From positions 90,305,389-90,369,388 of the forward strand of contig CM069435.1 in assembly GCA_035610365.1 (NCBI GenBank): 64,000 bases of DNA, given 5' to 3'. Source of the stretch: Aquatica leii. Taxonomy: Eukaryota > Arthropoda > Insecta > Coleoptera > Lampyridae. The notes beneath the pieces were generated by a model. The model saw nothing but the letters and a program-made list of their open reading frames with translations. It did no database searches and was not told where the DNA came from. A program made the position numbers and the translations under genes. Of the stretch, positions 10,717 to 19,450 are shown in pieces. How positions within the stretch are numbered: position 1 is the stretch's first letter; every line of letters starts with the position of its first letter.

Positions 10717-12456
10717 ATGTTCAAACTTTTGGCGTTGAATTTTTTGTGTATTGCCACGGTTTTGGCTATTTTAATTATAAAAGAAGAACAAATTGAAAAT
10801 ATAAAAACTTGCGTGAAACGAACAATAAAAAATATTTTTCATCAGGATGACACTTTGCTGTTTATATTTGATGATCATTATGTTTTTTCCGATAGTGGTA
10901 ATCCGAGTGTGGTCGTTAATCTAAGAAAAAAGAAAGTAATTCTTAACAAAATTATTGGACACAAACAAAATTTTATAGTTTATTTGAAGAATCATACAAC
11001 AATAAATAACACCTTTTTAAAAATCTCCCGTACCGAAGTGTGGTCAGACAATATGAAACCGTTAAGAAAAGTTTTGCTTATTACATCGGTCTCAGAATTG
11101 GATGATTTATCCGAGATATTTAAGCAAATTTGGCATATGCAAATTGTTAATTTGGTTGTATTGACTTATGATTTAACTGTAAAAAGTAGTGCTACAAAAA
11201 TAGTTACCGGTGATCCACAATCGATATTAAACGAATGTGGAACTGAAGCAAAATCGTTAGTTACGCATAGTTGCGATAACACAAAAATTAAGTTTCCGAA
11301 ACTGTTTAGAAAATACAGTAATTGTAAATTTTGGTTTAAAACTACTAACAGTTTTCATTTGACTCGAAACACAAGCGCATTAGTGTATAAAACACACCAG
11401 CTGTTGAAAACCATCATCAACTTTTTAAATTTGACTTTAATAATTACGATTCAAAAGAGCAATCCTACCTGTAACTACAACTTTTATATGCAAATTGGAG
11501 TATTTCGAGTATGTGACAATTCGTTGTGCTCAGGTGTATATCACCGAGTAGATTATGCTTGGATAGTTCCTACTCCCAAAAGAATTCCGCATATGGAAAC
11601 TTTAAAACTCGTCTTTAAACCTACAGTGTGGTTTCTAATATTGATGACTTTTATAATAACTTCATTCATTTTTTGGTTAATTCAAAAATGCAAGCATTCC
11701 AGTAATCAACAAGATTTGGTTTTATGCTTTTTGGAGGTATATTTAATGACCATATTAGGAACAACAAACGCAAAGCGATTTTTTTATGCTTTTCGTTACT
11801 TATTTATCTCGTACGTAATTTATTCAATTCACGTTCAAGCAGTGTTTACTGGTAAATTGATTACATTGCTAATGATTCCTCAGTATGAACATCCAATTCG
11901 TACCTTCGAAGAGTTAACTAACACCAATCATTCGATAATATTTAACGAATACTTCTTTAGTAAATTTAATTTGACAGAATACGATTCTAGTTACAATAAC
12001 ATCAAAACAAGATTTATATGCTACAACGAGGAGGATTATGACAATTTACTAGAAACTTGGAACTCGAACCACAATAAGGTTGTTTGTGTAGATGGAAACG
12101 AATTTGAATATTGGGTAAACTATCATAAAAAAACATACACTCATTTCTTAGATAACTCTTTAACGGGAAATGTAAAAAATGTTTTTATTTCTCGACCTCG
12201 CTTGTATGTGCAATTTTCCATACATGAAATTATTGTCAGACTATTTGAATGTGGCATTATAGAACATTATGGTACCGAATTCGATTATTTGTATAAAAAC
12301 ACTAAAACATCAGATACAATAACCGAGAATAGGAAACTTAACGTGACAGATCTGTATCCGGTGTTTGTACTATGGGGGTTTGGATTACTTCTAGGTACCA
12401 TCGCATTTATTGGTGAATTTGTAATCAACGCAGCAAAAAAATATTATGGCGGTTAA
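10717..12456 (+). CDS. Divergent ionotropic receptor (IR), IR gene 1
   Basis: An intact single-exon 579-residue protein. Residues 1-21 form a signal peptide (MFKLLALNFLCIATVLAILI). A divergent extracellular N-terminal and S1 region runs to about 295 with several N-glycosylation sites. M1 is about 303-325 after the family-typical W-I-V-P-x-P and F-K-P-x-V-W. The pore loop is about 335-350 (LGTTN). M3 is about 355-380 with SYVIYSIHVQAVFTGKL, followed by the IR-type LMIPQYEHPIRTFEEL. S2 is about 390-540, and M4 is about 545-570 (LWGFGLLLGTIAFIGEF). This is the layout of insect IRs, ligand-gated cation channels of chemosensory neuron membranes. It shares landmarks with the IR pair at 20.3 and 49.9 kb (CVKRT, DDTLLFI, ILGTTN, PQY) but is much more diverged. 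The S1 Arg and S2 Thr/Asp of glutamate receptors are not evident. The start was chosen because the signal peptide begins at that ATG; an upstream overlapping frame is in another phase. Confidence 0.93.
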   Translation: MFKLLALNFLCIATVLAILIIKEEQIENIKTCVKRTIKNIFHQDDTLLFIFDDHYVFSDSGNPSVVVNLRKKKVILNKIIGHKQNFIVYLKNHTTINNTFLKISRTEVWSDNMKPLRKVLLITSVSELDDLSEIFKQIWHMQIVNLVVLTYDLTVKSSATKIVTGDPQSILNECGTEAKSLVTHSCDNTKIKFPKLFRKYSNCKFWFKTTNSFHLTRNTSALVYKTHQLLKTIINFLNLTLIITIQKSNPTCNYNFYMQIGVFRVCDNSLCSGVYHRVDYAWIVPTPKRIPHMETLKLVFKPTVWFLILMTFIITSFIFWLIQKCKHSSNQQDLVLCFLEVYLMTILGTTNAKRFFYAFRYLFISYVIYSIHVQAVFTGKLITLLMIPQYEHPIRTFEELTNTNHSIIFNEYFFSKFNLTEYDSSYNNIKTRFICYNEEDYDNLLETWNSNHNKVVCVDGNEFEYWVNYHKKTYTHFLDNSLTGNVKNVFISRPRLYVQFSIHEIIVRLFECGIIEHYGTEFDYLYKNTKTSDTITENRKLNVTDLYPVFVLWGFGLLLGTIAFIGEFVINAAKKYYGG

Positions 12457-12563
12457 ATATTATTTTGAAATTTTGGATTCAACATTATTAATTTGTGTAT
12501 GTGTTTTTTTTGACTAGCACTATAACTGATTACTTAAATGTTTATCTGTTTTTAGACGCATTC

Positions 12564-12569
12564 AATAAA
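12564..12569 (+). terminator. Candidate polyadenylation signal of IR gene 1
   Basis: An AATAAA about 108 bp after the IR gene 1 stop codon, a plausible 3' UTR length. No transcript evidence is available. Confidence 0.4.
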
Positions 12570-12644
12570 TGCTTGTAGAATTGTTGATTTTTAAAAAACC
12601 AATTTTTACGAAAATACGTTTTTTATATTAATATGTGATCCATC

Positions 12645-12960
12645 CCAGCAAACACGTTACATAACCATTACGTTCTGAAACGTAGCACATATGCAACACT
12701 AGATACGTATATTGATCACGTAACTATAACGTTGAAGCTATGTAACAACTGATGTTGCAAGCTATGTACCGGCTTAACAAACTCTTTACATAGTTCTAAT
12801 GTTTCAGTTACGCAACCTGTGACGTTAATGTTACGCAGCAGACCAACAAAAAAGGTAAATAACTGTAACGTCTCGAAATGTAACATATTGGATACGTTTG
12901 TTTGCTACGTATCCATAACGTTACTGTGTATCAATTGATGCTGTAGTTACATAGTATAGC
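12645..12960. repeat. Non-coding patch dense in GTTACG/ACGTAAC motifs
   Basis: The patch starts near CCCAGCAAACACGTTAC and contains many variants of ACGTAAC, AACGTT, GTTACG and TACGTA on both strands over ~300 bp, in surroundings where CG dinucleotides are scarce. It is non-coding. The shape suggests a short DNA element with internal repeats. The family is not identified. Confidence 0.45.
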
Positions 12961-12978
12961 TCGGGAAATAGAGGACTC

Positions 12979-13074
12979 GGTCATTTGATCGCCGCCGATT
13001 GAACACCGCCATTTGAACACCGGAAAATTGAACGCTGAAACTTTTGAACGCCGCGCGCCGCCGATTTTGAACAC
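12979..13074 (+). repeat. Degenerate tandem repeat, about 14 bp unit TTGAACRCCG
   Basis: About six units with the core TTGAACRCCG or TTGATCGCCG follow each other (for example CCATTTGAACACCG), making a GC-rich island in AT-rich DNA. Such arrays are often subterminal repeats of DNA transposons. No partner end was found in the window. Confidence 0.6.
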
Positions 13075-13882
13075 AATTACAATTTTGTTAAATAATTAAA
13101 CGGAGTTATATTTAATTAATTATGGTAGACAATTAGAAAAAATATATTCAAAAATAAATACCTACCTTAATTTATTAATTAATTAATTTAGATAATAACA
13201 TCATGTAACATATTTGTAATATAAATGTAATACGTGTTTAAGCATTAAAGAAATATGTTTATAAAAATTTTAATTCTAAATCAAAATTTTAATACGAGCT
13301 GCAAAGTATTAAATAGTAGAAACTTTCGTGCAATCTATAAATTTATTTACAAATAAAATGTAATCACGCATGAATTTGAAAATTATGGGTAATACCTCAT
13401 AAATACTCTATTCTGTCACGGTTATCCTAGTCATTGTTTAACAATACAATAACGATAACAATAAAAAAAATTCTTTTTGTATATGTTTCTGAACTTAAGT
13501 GTTTTTAATCCTAGGTAATCCTCGTATGTACGCAATTATAATAGACACTAATTTTCAAGAAGTTGACAATATACCAATAACAATACTATCTGTCAAGAAA
13601 AATTTGTCAGATAGTATTGATTGTTGCAACCATTAAAGAATGATTAAAAATTTGTACCCGTTGTCTTAATTAAACTTTTGTATTAACTTCTAAGTTTGAG
13701 GTTCGTATCGTTATTTGCCTATTGGCAAAAAAAATATTTTTGTTAACAACCATGCTTATCAAGAAATGGATTCAACGATTCGATTGAAGAATGTTTTATA
13801 TTGAATTTCCTTTTCAGACAATTTTTTTCTTTGACAAATTCTTCTCTCTGACAAATATACACTAACCTCTCAGTAGCATGTT
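13075..13882. other. AT-rich spacer with a short perfect-looking hairpin
   Basis: No gene seen. At 13581-13619 CAATACTATCTGTCA faces TGTCAGATAGTATTG across a short loop, a stem of about 14 pairs with one mismatch. The loop is too short for a typical animal pre-miRNA. Confidence 0.45.
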
Positions 13883-15185
13883 TTACTCATTTACGTTTAG
13901 GTGAGAAACATTCCTATTAACTTTAGGAACTCTACAATTTTCGACAAAACGGGTAACGTATGTGAAAACACGTTTTAGTTTTTTAAAACAAGAAAACTTA
14001 TGAAAAATATGAAACGATTTGATCAATTTTGCGTGGAAGCATAATTGATCCTCCTCTTCAAACTCTATGGGTTGGCTTTCGACAGAATGCTGGTTGACCC
14101 TGAAATTATACTCAAGCGAATGTAAAAAATCAGGTCCATTAAACCAAAATTTATTATCACGCAAATCTTCTGCGTTTATCCCTCGCAAAATTAAATCACT
14201 CGGATTTTGCTCGGAACTAACATGTTTCCAGTCGGCGACTGCAGTTAACTCTTGGATTGCAGCTATGCGATTGGCTACAAAAACCTTATAACGATTTGGA
14301 GCAGAATTAATCCAATTTAGAACTACCATGGAATCTGTCCAATATGATACATTATCGAATGTAACCTCAAAATTTTTTAAAACGTCATTCATTAACTCTG
14401 CCAGCAAAATTGCTGCACACAATTCCAATCGTGGAATGGTTATGGAACGCAAAGGTGCTACACGTGATTTAGCTGTCACGAGATTACAATAAACTCTGCC
14501 ATCTAAAGTGATACATCGTACATAGATGCATGCACCGTACGCTTTGGAAGTAGCATCACAAAAGCCACGAATTTGTAAATTAACAAAATTTGATTTTATT
14601 AGACAACGAGGCACACTAATTTTGTTAATGCTTCGAAGTTGAAGTTTGAACTCTGACCAAATAATGACCAAATCCTGCGAAATCTTTTGATCCCACTGAA
14701 TTTTCTGTTGCCAGAGGGACTGCAAAATCAACTTTCCTCTGACAACGACGGGTGCTAAGATGCCCAAGGGGTCGAATAATTTAGCTAAACTAGACAATAA
14801 CTCTCTTTTTGTATAATTAGACTCTTAAAATTTAAAGAAAAATTAAAAAATAATTTGTCTTCTATGGAATTCCAGCTGATTCTTAAAGCCTTAGCATTCG
14901 CGCTTTCTCCAAGAGGAACTGACGCCAAAGGAAAATTAGTTTCCTCATTCTTTAAAATATCACCACTGTTTGATAAAAATTTTCGAATTGTGAAACAACC
15001 AGACTCTCGAATTTTAGATATTTGTTTTTGAAGGTTATTTGTTTTTTGTGAAATAGACTCAGACTCCTTTAATCCAGAACTACTATCCTTGGATTTTCGT
15101 GAGAAACAAAGCAAGATATGATGCTTTTTGTAACAACGTTTACAACTAGACGTTGAAGGACAATTTTCTTTATAATTATTTGAAT
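13883..15185 (-). mobile_element. BEL/Pao LTR-retrotransposon fossil
   Basis: An old, broken minus-strand copy. Parts seen are a Gag-type zinc knuckle (CKRCYKKHHILLC, near 15130), a late reverse-transcriptase segment, and a long RNase H-like region of the BEL/Pao type at about 13.9-14.8 kb (LFDPLGILAPVVVRGKLILQ, GFCDATSKAYGACIYV, SRVAPLRSITIPRLELCAAI, WTDSMVVLNWI). These motifs are diagnostic of the family's Pao-type pol. No LTRs were identified. It abuts a gypsy fossil of opposite orientation at about 15.18 kb. Confidence 0.85.
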
Positions 15186-15812
15186 GATGAATAGAAAAAT
15201 GGAAGAAAAGTTTCACGAAAATTCGCAGAAAATGGAAGAAAATTTTTAGAAAATTGATAAAAAATTATTTGAAAATACCCAGAAAATAGAAGAAAAATTG
15301 ATGGAAAATTTTAGACGTTTAAAAGAAGAAATACAAACGAGCATAGAAAATCAAATCAAAATTGTTCAAAAAGAAACCCAAGCAGATATGTTAAATTTAA
15401 AAGAAGAAATTTGCGAATCTGTGAATGACAAAATAGAAGAGTAGAAGACAATTTAGAACAAAAACTAGAGAAAAAAATACAGTTGCTTGAAGAAAGCATG
15501 AACCAAATGAATTGTCACGGTGAAGGAAGCGTCACGAGTGAAGATGTAATAATGGACCATCGGAAAGAAAACACTCACAAGTTTAAACTTGTACCTCCAA
15601 ATTTTGATAGTAAAGTTTCATGGTCAAGCTACTACAAGCAGTTTGAAGCCTGAGTTACAACAAATGGTTGGAGCAACAAGCAGAAAGCGAGGAAAGCTAC
15701 ATAGGCGCGATTAAACCAATAGAGGGCGACTTAGTTGAAAAGGGACTATGCCAGTAAGGATCTATAATATCAACTCATATCCTGTAACGTTGAAAAAGGA
15801 GACCGTGGTAAC
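15186..15812 (+). mobile_element. Ty3/gypsy fossil, gag and a short pol piece
   Basis: An old, broken plus-strand copy. The first part is a Glu/Lys-rich coiled-coil Gag N-terminus, then the Gag block with KFKLVPPNFDSKVSWSSYYK and QFEA that is typical of one insect gypsy group. A later piece near 15.72-15.80 kb (PVRIYNINSYPVTLKKETVV) resembles the region between protease and reverse transcriptase. No LTRs were seen. A hAT element interrupts it at 15813. Confidence 0.7.
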
Positions 15813-17245
15813 CAGAGGCGTACCCACAGGGGGGATGAAGGGGATAGATAGACAGAATCATAAAAATTGGGAAAGCATCTATTTAAGTATTAATCTATTT
15901 GTTTGTAACTTTTTATGCGTCGGTCGACTTATTACTTTAGTATTTAAATGCACGTAAATTTATTTTAAAAAAGTAAGTATTTAGATAGATATACCAAATT
16001 ACTAGTACATAAAATGTATATATGTACTGATATACATTATTTCAATTAATTTAAAACTAAAATGATTATTTAAAATTATTTTTAATGTTTTACTGCTACA
16101 CTTCAATTACAATATACATACAAATTGAAGTAAAAGAAACTAAAATTGACAATGTTTTAAATATGCATTTAAATTTTAATAATACTTATAACAAAACAAG
16201 TGTAATAAATTAAAGTATTATTCTATTGTTATATTTAATTTGCGTTTACAAAATCTGAGTAAGCAGTGCAAAATGACTAGCTTTTTTAAAAGAAAAGATC
16301 GAGATTGGGAAGTGGATACATACGGATTTGAATTACCAATCAGTTCAAATTCTCAAAATGTTTCTCAGAGTGAAGGTGTACATGATCAAGAGAATAAGAA
16401 TCAGAACATTTAAAAAAGCAGTAATAAAAACAATTCAGAAACATTTTTTTTTAAATTAAACGATATTGGAAATTTTATAAACAAAAATGTTCAAAACATA
16501 ATTGAGATCATTGAATCATTATGGGTGCCTCCGCCGTCTTATACGTTTCCAGTACTTAAAAAATTTAATAAACGAGGATTGAAATTTCAGTACAAATGGT
16601 CTTCGGAGTATAATTGGTTATATTACTCTAAAAAGGAACCGGTGCATTTTGCAAATTTTGTTTGTTTTTTGCAAACACTGGGAGAATTGGTTCTCAACAA
16701 CTGGATGCGCTTTGCAGATTTAAATTTGACAATTGGAAAAAAGCTAGAGAGAAGTAGACAAATATCTAATTTTTTGTCTACATACTTTGTGTTTTGTTTG
16801 TCATTTTAGGTATTTAATTATTACTAAATATCCAAATATCACATTCGTTCTGATGTAACTGATTATCAAAATTTAAAGAAAATGAAAGAGAAGAAACAAG
16901 AGCCTGTTATTAATTTACTTGATAGTGACCGACAAGGAAAAGCAATAGAAAACAGAAATAAATTGAAACCCATAATTGAAGCCGTCATATTATGTGGGCG
17001 GCAAGAAATTGCTTTAAGAGGTCATAGAGATAGCGGACCAATTAAAGATATTTATTGTGATAAAAATGAAGGAAATTTTAGAACTATTTAGAAGTATAGA
17101 GCTGAAGGAGATGCTAATTTATGTAAGTTTTTCGAAACAGCTTCCATTCGAGAAACATATATCAGCCCAAAGGTACGGAATCAAATAATTGAAAACCTGT
17201 CTGATAAAGTAAATAAAGCAGGAGCATTATATTCGTATTTTACTT
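15813..17245 (+). pseudogene. hAT element, 5' half (TTF-type zinc finger transposase)
   Basis: The left terminus CAGAGGCGTACCCAC begins at 15813; the 8 bp before it (gtggtaac) would be the target duplication. A transposase start is at 16273 (MTSFFKRKDRDW). A stop follows after NKNQNI; then comes the zinc-finger region (GLKFQYKWSSEYNWLYYSKK) and, from 16882, EPVINLLDSDRQ and PIIEAVILCGRQEIALRGHR, the start of the DUF4371-like core. A weak continuation (YISPKVRNQIIENLSDK) reaches about 17245. The catalytic and dimerisation parts are absent and several stops and frame changes are present. It belongs to the same broad ZMYM1-like hAT group as the 3' half at 1.3-2.3 kb. Confidence 0.75.
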
Positions 17246-17389
17246 AATTTACTTAAATTAAATTTTCTTAATAAAAAAAGATACTTATTATACAGAATAA
17301 GCAGCTCTCTCTATTTTGACAATTATTTTGATTATAGAAATAGCAGTCAATAGACTCTAGTTGGATCTTTTACTTAGATGATAACTGCA

Positions 17390-17961
17390 GACCATCACTT
17401 AGCGCCTGTTCCTTGAAAGACGACTCCCAACATATTTGAAACTGTCTTCCAATCCAGTTAATCTAAACTTTGGTACTGCCAACTTTTAAATGTTATGGAA
17501 CTCTATTTCTTTCTTGAAATTCTATTTTGCTTGCTATAAATTTTTGTATAACGGTTTCACATGTGAGTAGTTCTTGAAGACCATATAAAAAGTTTAGCGT
17601 CGGTTATCCAACACAAATCATCTTCTCTTGGATAATTTAAAATTCGTGCTAATCTTGGCTATAAATTCATTTTGACTAAATCAGCTTTTACTCTATGTTT
17701 AGAAACGTCATGGCTAAAATATTGCACTTCCTTCTTAAATACGTGATATTTTTAACTTAGTTTCAGATTTGCCTCATATAGTCGTTTGGTCCTTGGTGTT
17801 CAATTGCTTTTTCTGTAAAAGCTCTCATACAGTCTTTTCTGGATAACCATTCAGCCTTAGATCGTTTCTAATGTTTTTGATTTCTTCTCGTAGCCCTATC
17901 TCTGTGTTGCACAACCTGTACGCTCTGTCGATTAGAGATTTTACTACTTCCCTCTTCGTAG
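17390..17961 (-). pseudogene. Penelope-like element, reverse-transcriptase C-terminal remnant, inverted
   Basis: On the minus strand, 17795-17965 reads REVVKSLIDRAYRLCNTEIG and LRLNGYPEKTV, which fits the end of the Penelope-like reverse transcriptase (Lys-x-x-Val-x-x-Leu-Ile-x-Arg-Ala-x-x-Leu-Cys). Weaker, frame-broken traces extend leftward to about 17390. The neighbouring GIY-YIG part lies on the opposite strand, so the element has an internal strand switch at about 17962, where GTGGCAATTGAACACC is close to an inverted match of sequence near 17805. Confidence 0.55.
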
Positions 17962-18495
17962 ATGTGGCAATTGAACACCATAGAACAACCTAAAACAGAA
18001 GAACTGCCCAATTCACTGCTGAGCATCCCATATGTCAAAGGTTTATCAGAATCAATAAACCGTATAGGGAAAAGCTATAACTTAAATACAGTGTTCAAAT
18101 CATCGACCACCATTAGGAGTATAATTTCCAACACAAAGTCACAAACAAGTCGAGATTCCCAAAACTGTATTTACCAAGTTCCGTGTGAATGTGGCAAGCC
18201 ATACGTGGGGGAAACCAAAAGACCACTTGACATCAGACTGAAAGAACATCAGACGCACACACAGAGAGGAGAGATTTCTAAGTCCGGCATCGCGCAACAT
18301 TCGTGGGATAACCAACATCGAATGAAATGGTCGGAAGCAAAAATCATACACAGAGAGGAACATTGGTACAAACGAAAATTTAAAGAAGCGGCATTTATCA
18401 ACAACAACAAAGAAATTTTCATCCAGCCAAGTGTCGAGATAAGTAACATATGGAAACCACTAATCGAACCTCTAAAACAACTTAAACTTCACTAA
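17962..18495 (+). CDS. Penelope-like element GIY-YIG endonuclease segment
   Basis: An open frame of 177 codons. Residues 20-55 form a linker (LLSIPYVKGLSESINRIGKS). Residues 69-148 form the GIY-YIG nuclease: CIYQVPCECGKPYVGETKR gives the paired Tyr residues (71, 81) and the Cys knuckle (69, 75, 77); IRLKEH gives the catalytic Arg92 and His96; KEAAFI gives the catalytic Glu142. In Penelope-like retroelements this domain follows the reverse transcriptase and nicks DNA for insertion. Its key residues are intact, but the reverse transcriptase is not on the same strand, so the element is a rearranged 3' piece. The first codons are probably read-in rather than a true start. A hammerhead-like motif follows 114 bp downstream. 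Confidence 0.85.
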   Translation: MWQLNTIEQPKTEELPNSLLSIPYVKGLSESINRIGKSYNLNTVFKSSTTIRSIISNTKSQTSRDSQNCIYQVPCECGKPYVGETKRPLDIRLKEHQTHTQRGEISKSGIAQHSWDNQHRMKWSEAKIIHREEHWYKRKFKEAAFINNNKEIFIQPSVEISNIWKPLIEPLKQLKLH

Positions 18496-18608
18496 GTAAT
18501 TTTGTTAGTTAATCTGTTACGCTAAATTGATTTGTTACGCTTGAACGCTTCATTGAATATGTCTTTAGTATATAAGCCCCAGTAGTTTCTAAGTTTGTTA
18601 GTATTCAC

Positions 18609-18643
18609 CTGATGACGATTGCAGATACCACAGCAATCGAAAC
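18609..18643 (+). ncRNA. Hammerhead-ribozyme-like core of a Penelope-like element
   Basis: The conserved core CTGATGA (18609-18615) is followed by a stem CGATTGC (18616-18622) pairing perfectly with GCAATCG (18633-18639), then GAAAC (18639-18643). This is the order CUGAUGA, stem II, GAAA of the hammerhead. A short stem III can form between AACG at 18641-18644 and CGTT near 18656. Stem I pairing is weak by eye. Penelope-like elements are known to carry hammerhead motifs in their terminal repeats, and this one lies just downstream of the GIY-YIG segment. Whether it self-cleaves cannot be told from sequence. Confidence 0.65.
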
Positions 18644-18735
18644 GTTGTGTATATTCGTTTCAAAATAATAAACAATGAAAGCTCAGCAGAATGTTATTAC
18701 TTAGCATCAAGCAACATTGTTTAATACATTCAAAC

Positions 18736-19096
18736 AAGCTAACTTTGTGTTTAAGTTAGTTTAGTGCAAACAAGCGTTTAAGTGTTCTGTTCCACGTGTA
18801 GTTTCATGTTTTGAGACAGATAAAAAGTAATTTAAAAAAAAGTTTATGGTCTGTAAAAATTCAACTCTTCAAAAAGCAAGTATATATGTATACATAAACC
18901 AATAACGGCAACGTCGGTAAAAAGAAGGACGCGCCGTGTTCAATAAATAAGTGCGTGAAGTGATTAATTATCTTATCCGCAAAGGGTTACAGTTACAGTG
19001 ATATATAAATTATAATAAGTGTGCTTTTTTTAAATTGTTAGTTTGTTATATTGCTTAGCTTTTTATTATGCGTATTTAGTTTAGTAAAAAATAGTT
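18736..19096 (+). repeat. BEL-associated repeat, copy 1 (probable solo LTR)
   Basis: It matches 37504-38592 over most of its length (shared landmarks AAGCTAACTTTGTGTTTAAG, TGTTCCACGTGTAGTTTC, GGGTTACAGTTACAGTGAT). Copy 2 leads directly into BEL/Pao pol sequence, so this unit is probably the LTR or leader of that family. This copy lacks two blocks present in copy 2: ~250 bp near its start and the 471 bp insertion at 37910, for which it is the empty site. Confidence 0.6.
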
Positions 19097-19113
19097 ATAC
19101 TTATAATATAATA

Positions 19114-19212
19114 ATAATCGTGTAAATAGTAACAATACATTTTTGTCACGCACCTGACGTTAATTCTTGCGAACTTAACATTTCAATTTATATTAAATAT
19201 TTACACGATTAT
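19114..19212. repeat. Short inverted repeat
   Basis: ATAATCGTGTAAATA (19114-19128) is exactly complementary to 19198-19212, with 69 bp between. Could be a small MITE or chance in AT-rich DNA. Confidence 0.4.
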
Positions 19213-19450
19213 AAATGTAACTAATTTTACTAAAACAAAAACATATTACAACCAACACTACAAATTATAGCTAACTAAATAAGAAAATATTTGCTTATAA
19301 ATAATTTATATATTATGTTTTTTGTTGATCGTATCTAAAACAGAAGTTTTCGTATCCAGTTCAATTTATACAGTCCACTTAAATTAGTGTGGTGGTTACG
19401 AGAAAGTGATTTTAATTATTAAAAATTCATCCACGCCGCCACCGTGCACT

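Noticed and set aside
10602-10796. A 64-codon frame overlapping the IR gene 1 start
   Set aside because: It is in another phase, has no domain features and overlaps the true signal peptide; treated as leader sequence.
13581-13619. A short hairpin as a possible microRNA
   Set aside because: Stem of about 14 pairs and an 8 nt loop are too short for a typical animal precursor.
19114-19212. An exact 15 bp inverted repeat as a transposon
   Set aside because: Too short and AT-rich to support more than a repeat note.
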